From Sabethes cyaneus (taxonomy: Eukaryota > Arthropoda > Insecta > Diptera > Culicidae), in assembly GCF_943734655.1 (NCBI RefSeq), contig NC_071353.1, positions 21,302,501-21,366,500 on the forward strand: a stretch of DNA of 64,000 nt. The letters are read 5' to 3'. Made by a program: the position numbers and the translations under genes. The notes below the pieces were generated by a model. That model was not told the DNA's origin. It did not search any database and worked only from the letters and a program-made list of their open reading frames with translations. Within the stretch, counting starts at the first letter, position 1. Each line of letters opens with the position of its first letter. Below are positions 60,946-64,000 of the stretch, piece by piece.

Positions 60946-62146
60946 CTGAAGGAGAAAAACAAGGAAGATGGAAAAGCTATTACTTTGCTGTTTGCATGTA
61001 AAAGTGGTATGTATACTGAAATGAACTTCAGATATTGAATTTATCTAACTGGATACGATCCTTTATCGGATATTTAGCCTGGAGAAAGTGCATCATCGTG
61101 TAAAGTTTGCAGCATAAGTTTATTCCTAAAACATCCGGCATAAACAGCAGCTTTATTACTAAACATTTGATGATTGTCAACACGAAACTCAAGTAAGGCG
61201 TTCCAACAAAATGTTAGCTTCAGCGGAAAGTTAAATAACTAAGTTATCCGTTTCGTAAACTTTCACAGTGAAAATAGAATGCTCGACACGATAAAAGCAC
61301 TGGAAATTTATATATTTTTCAAACCCAGCTCACATGTGCAGTTTCCATTATTTATCAATTCTGTTCGATGATGACATTTTAATTGCACCGTAATCTATAA
61401 AAGTGAGCTATCAACTGACTCTCGACAGTCGATTAATGAAGTCGAACAAAAGGGAATACGTCAATAACTGAAGCTATTTTTACTCGACTCGAAATAACCA
61501 TTTCGATGGAAATGAATTTAACTTGTAGCGAAAATTTAAATGAATAGATTCAACTTTGAACTGTATCGTCATGCCGAAAAATTGACGTTTGCAATTTTAC
61601 GATTAAAAAACAACCTGAGTTTTTATTTTCACTAGTTAAAGGATTATTTTAAAAGCCACAATAACGAGATATAAAACATATAGCTTTTACTTCGAAGGCT
61701 CGGAAGAAATATTTATGATACGGTTTGGAGGATTTTCGTATGATCGAAGGAGGTAGGGGAACTGTGGGTAAGACGAACAGGGTGGGTAAGACGGACAGGT
61801 GGTTGATTCTACCAGTTAAGCATTAAAATTCGTAAATGTTTTGATGGGCATCCAACCATCTTGCTATCTCATGATGTCTGAACATTTCCATCATCATTTA
61901 GAACTTTCCAATTTTGGTATAGTACAGAAAAACTAAAAATGGGAAATGATTCTGCGTCTGGATGTAACTTTTTTTCCATCGAAGTTAAGCTTTTTGAGTG
62001 GTTTAATTTCAAAATGTTGCCCATAGCATGAAGTATTTCGATTTAATACCTTTTCAAGTAACGTCTGCATTGAAATAATACGTTATTTCATTTGCGTATG
62101 AAAAATTGTGAACGCTTTAAAAAAATGTATAATGATAGGGTGAAAT
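60946..62146. other. Receptor-gene intron
   Basis: AT-rich DNA. A short direct repeat gggtaagacgracagg occurs twice at 61763-61798. No TM1 exon could be identified. Confidence 0.45.
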
Positions 62147-64000
62147 TTAGTTTAGTTTAGTTTAGTTTATTGAACATATATGACGTAAGACAAGTCTTTT
62201 TCGTGTCATTAACGGATAAATAAAGAAAATCAAATCTAACATTACTTTGTTCTAGCAACACATCACTAACTCATCTAACTACAACATATCATAATAAAGC
62301 AAAATAATTTTTGGCAGCTATTTTATACATTGCTTCTGAAGTCAGCTGTTTTAAAGCAGTAGGTTGCGCGTTCCAATCTACCACACCTCTCACAAAAAAG
62401 GTGTTTCCATACAATGAAGTCCGGTGAGTGGGAACTATAAAGCCACGCGTTCGAAGTCCTTGGAGAGCTGTCAGTTTGTCGTAGAGGTACGATGGACCCT
62501 GGCGCTGAATTAATCTATGAAGATAAATGCACGTTCTCAATGCATAAAAACTTCGAAAGGGGCATCCAAGAAGGTTTTTCTGCAGATGGCGAACGGAAGT
62601 GTAACGGTTTACGTTATAGATATAACGAGCACAATCGTTTAGAGCTACCTCCAGTTTGGACATCATAGCAGAGCGCATGCTAAGATGTATAACATCTCCA
62701 AAGATGAAGTGCGGTAATACCAGCGTCTTAAAAAGTTTGAGCTTTATGCATTGCGAAAGATCGGACGTGGTAGCCCTTAGAGTGCGAAGTGCAGCATAAA
62801 TTTTACCACACTGGCGCGATACTGTTTTATCCCAGCGTAGGTTGCTTTGGAATATGATCCCAAACTGTTTGCATCATCAGTAAACTGGATATGATTCCCA
62901 TCAAGCATTATTCGTAATTCCGATGAATCTTCACGTTGAGATGTCCCAAATTGAATGGCTTTCGTTTTCATATGATTGATACTAAGCGAGTTTTTGGAAG
63001 CCCACCGAGCAACACGTTGAAGATCATCGTTTAGTTGGGCCACAGCTGTGGAGGTGTCCTGATGAATACAGTACAGTTGGACATCGTCAGCAAACATCTG
63101 AATATGGCAATGTCTTATCACTCCTGGAAGATCGTCAATATATAGCGAGAAAAGCAAGGGGCCAAGTACAGATCCTTGCGGAACGCCGGAAATGACCGCC
63201 AAAGATTCAGATATAGCTCCATTACAGTGCACAGCTTGCTTCCTGTCGGTTATATACGATTGAACAAGTCGAACAGCTGACGGTTCGAAGAAGAAACATG
63301 CTCGAAGTTTATCACATAAACGGTGATGAGAGATCGTGTCGAAAGCCTTGCTAAAATCTATGAGCAGAAGAACAGCCTTGTCGTTTCTATCCACTGCAAC
63401 CGCAATATCGTCGTGAACCCTTAATAGTGCAGATTTAACTCCTTGTCCCTGACGGAAACCTGCTTGATGATCGGAGATGAGTTGAGCAGAAGATAGAAAA
63501 GAGCTAATTTGTATTTTTAGCAGCTTTTCAAAAGCTTTCGATAGTACACATAGCAAACTAATCGGGCGGAGATTGTCAATGGAGTTAAGATGTTTCTTCT
63601 TACGTAATGGTATAATTATTGCACGTTTCCAGGCATCGGGAAAAACAGACGTCTCGATTATTTTGTTGTACAAATGCACGATTTGGTTGACCACTAATGG
63701 AAAAACGAGTTTCAAGAACTTTTTTGGGAAATTATCCGATCCAGCTGCATTTGACTTGATATCGTGAAAAGCGTTTATCACTTCATGTTCACTTACGGGT
63801 TGGAACCGAAATCCTTCTTCAAGCCTTATATTTGAATGTACGTAATGGTTGCTATCGTTGGTAAAATGGCTTGCGAATTTAGCATTTACCACATTAGGAT
63901 CAAAGGAACACTCTTCACCACCCACTGATTTACCAACTCCAAGCTGCTTTAACTTTTTCCAAAGGCTGGTTGGAGACTCGTCAGAAGCAAGATTAGCACT
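62147..64000 (-). mobile_element. Non-LTR retrotransposon, continues past window edge
   Basis: The 3' end is marked by a (TTTAG)n run on the + strand at about 62147-62172. The RT and C-terminal coding parts follow to the right; endonuclease and 5' end are beyond the window. It lies in the same orientation as the receptor gene. Confidence 0.75.
62289..63925 (-). pseudogene. Reverse transcriptase ORF2, one frameshift
   Basis: The larger frame (63925-62777) has RT motifs SNAAGSDNFPKKFLK, NLRPISLLCVLSK, DHQAGFRQGQGVKSAL, LLLIDFSKAFDTISHH, SGVPQGSVLGPLLFSLYIDD and the catalytic MFADDVQLY. After ANSLG (about 62860) the frame slips; the C-terminal part resumes in another frame and ends with a 129-residue piece (62678-62289) containing ARYIYNVNRYTSV and GVVDWNAQPTALKQL. 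One small indel explains the break. Motifs place it in the CR1/L2/jockey superfamily, distinct from the element at 13629-18150. Its frame continues beyond 63925 upstream. Confidence 0.8.

Overview
The window is nuclear DNA of a dipteran, most likely a culicine mosquito. The evidence is a five-exon prophenoloxidase gene whose protein reads as a mosquito PPO, GT-AG introns of up to 36 kb, AT-rich noncoding DNA, and a very dense, nested load of transposable elements. I found no bacterial-type genes, rRNA, tRNA genes or CRISPR arrays.

Two host genes are well supported. (1) A prophenoloxidase gene on the + strand, exons 24786-25083, 33585-34561, 36200-36345, 45036-45217 and 45282-45727. Together they encode 682 residues with all six copper-ligand histidines, a TATA box at 24686 and a poly(A) signal at 45773. 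(2) Three exons of a tachykinin/natalisin-type neuropeptide GPCR on the - strand: 60732-60945, 24033-24167 and 10854-10934. Their splice phases match exactly, and the rest of the gene lies outside the window on both sides. The whole PPO gene therefore sits, antisense, inside one 36.6-kb intron of the receptor gene. The two genes have unrelated roles (melanisation and neuropeptide signalling).

Region by region: 1-10.8 kb (receptor intron) holds Helitron-type debris, a hammerhead-ribozyme-like fold (1636-1680), a histone H3 remnant with a histone 3' stem-loop, and short perfect hairpins. 10.9-24 kb (next receptor intron) holds a pogo-like MITE, a SINE, a Transib-like nonautonomous element with a 5-bp target duplication, Tc1-like debris, a nearly intact CR1-like non-LTR retrotransposon (13.6-18.1 kb), a 13-bp minisatellite and another pogo-like MITE. 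24.7-45.8 kb is the PPO gene; its introns carry RT fragments, TA- and TTAA-flanked MITEs, a 9-bp GATC-rich minisatellite, a tandem array split by a 2.27-kb insertion, and Helitron-type repeats. 47.9-54.9 kb is a Helitron-like element whose internal CTGT microsatellite reads as 1204 uninterrupted copies (4816 bp). 55-62 kb has more repeats, a purine-only-like tract and a telomere-like (GGGATT)n array. From 62.1 kb to the edge lies another non-LTR retrotransposon with one frameshift.

The observations I rate highest are the nested antisense PPO/receptor arrangement, the giant CTGT array within a boundary-defined Helitron, and the hammerhead-like fold with a decayed relative in PPO intron 1. Element families were assigned by reading motifs and terminal repeats, without any database search.
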